This document shows, piece after piece, positions 63,343 to 64,000 of a DNA stretch of 64,000 bases. The stretch covers positions 746,501 through 810,500 of the forward strand of contig OZ018416.1 of the NCBI GenBank assembly GCA_963969595.1, read 5' to 3'. Position 1 is the first letter of the stretch; every line of letters starts with the position of its first letter. Below the pieces are notes generated by a model that ran no database searches, was not told where the DNA came from, and saw only the letters and a list, made by a program, of their open reading frames with translations. A program made the position numbers and the translations under genes. The stretch is from Neckera pumila (lineage: Eukaryota > Streptophyta > Bryopsida > Hypnales > Neckeraceae).

Positions 63343-64000
63343 AAATTAGTGCAAGCTGAAGAAGCACTACTTGAAAACGCTCCCTCATTCCCTAAGAAAA
63401 AAGATTGAATACCATTGTCGTGAAACTAATCTTGCAATGATTTTTGATCATTCACTGAACAGATCAATCATTGTGATAGCTTCGATGAAGGATGCATCAG
63501 GTCAAGGGGGGCGATGAAGGTCAAGAGCATTGCAAACTCACAGTTCTAGCCCCTCTAAAGTGTGGTATTCGGCCCAGTTGTTGCCCTCAAGCTGATAGGA
63601 CATAGTGGAGCAAGAAATCCCATACCACGGACCATATCCACCCCCTGAAGAATTGGCACCTCTAGAATTATCAACATAGGGGTGCTCCTCAAAATACCAG
63701 CCCCAACTACTGTTGAAGAGATCAGGACTGGTGCCTGCGTTTAGCCAAGATCGCATCATGTTGTGCATAGCCTCTCCTGCACAGAGTTAGCACACACATG
63801 GAAGATTAGTTGGCTCACTCGCGATAAAGTGCAAACATAATTTGACAAAATTAGTTCATTTAGAATTACTAAAACAGAGTCTATTGCAATGCTGCATCAA
63901 CAAAAAAGTTTTCATCAAACGGCAAGGTTAGTTGTATTGAGAAGATGTTTGGATGTGATTAGGGTTTAATGATAACCAATGAATCAAAAGTTGGGCAGAT

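Larger units (their letters stand above)
56571..63776 (-). pseudogene. LRR receptor-like kinase pseudogene (LRR-VIII-like), running off the window
   Basis: A cell-surface receptor kinase layout, now broken. N-terminal exon 63776-63542 has GPWYGISCS, the usual start of an LRR ectodomain. It joins 62297-62223 (GGLPPAIVNLTNLEYL) in phase. More LRR-sized exons lie near 62160, 61155-61069, 60918, 60550, 60275, 60040 and 59680-59431, the last ending LGGNPICTNQ. A membrane segment (KILLIIIACVSSVVVALFII) is at about 58195-58330. Kinase exon 58073-57955 has LGQGGFGIVYK, then VAVKK and HRDIKGENILL follow. Lesions: no AG acceptor before GVLPDGS (about 57695); TGA at 57441-57443 where related kinases have Arg; DFG is DSG (57306-57308); APE is APK; a frame break near 57052-57058 in LDVF...GVLLLEIVSG; and further frame breaks in the segment around SEVVAMLIGNK (56.8 kb). 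The kinase resembles LRR-VIII-type plant kinases from memory. A functional copy elsewhere is likely. Confidence 0.85.

Overview
This is a window of a land-plant nuclear genome. It carries spliced plant genes (AP-1 gamma-adaptin, a cyclic-nucleotide-gated channel with a plant calmodulin/IQ tail, monodehydroascorbate reductase, an LRR receptor kinase) separated by AT-rich spacers full of short non-autonomous transposons. Short to moderate introns and this mixture suggest a seed-free plant, perhaps a bryophyte. That placement is inference; the sequence alone does not fix the species. A 200-base run of N (61865-62064) shows it is a scaffolded draft.

Layout. 1-2.5 kb: spacer with a dispersed repeat and a chimeric remnant of mitochondrial cob and rpl2. 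2.5-10.2 kb (-): complete AP-1 gamma-adaptin, 18 coding exons, 876 aa. 10.5-10.7 kb (+): a coding-looking 58-codon ORF of unknown identity. 11-19 kb: repeat island. 19.5-24.8 kb (-): complete CNGC channel, 7 coding exons, 724 aa, with an unusual pore triplet. 25-39 kb: large nested repeat island. 39.4-43.1 kb (-): complete monodehydroascorbate reductase, 10 coding exons, 434 aa, C-terminal SKI. About 45-48.6 kb (+): a small nuclear-looking protein with a Tudor/agenet-like module; its 5' end is unresolved. 48.7-55.3 kb: more repeats. 56.5-63.8 kb (-): an LRR receptor-like kinase broken by a stop, frameshifts, a lost splice acceptor and a degraded DFG motif; it runs off the right edge.

The intact genes are housekeeping functions (vesicle coats, ion signalling, ascorbate recycling) with no evident operon-like or pathway link. 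The reading frames were joined by hand at splice sites; each of the three complete genes closes in frame with consistent intron phases, including two GC-AG introns.

The most notable non-genic signal is a set of short elements (families A, B and D below) ending in CCCCTAAA...TTTAGGGG and flanked by TTAA. Four can be compared with an unoccupied copy of their own target inside this window, and each shows a TTAA target duplication. This is the hallmark of piggyBac-type transposition, and the families look like piggyBac-type MITEs in a plant genome. No transposase gene was seen.
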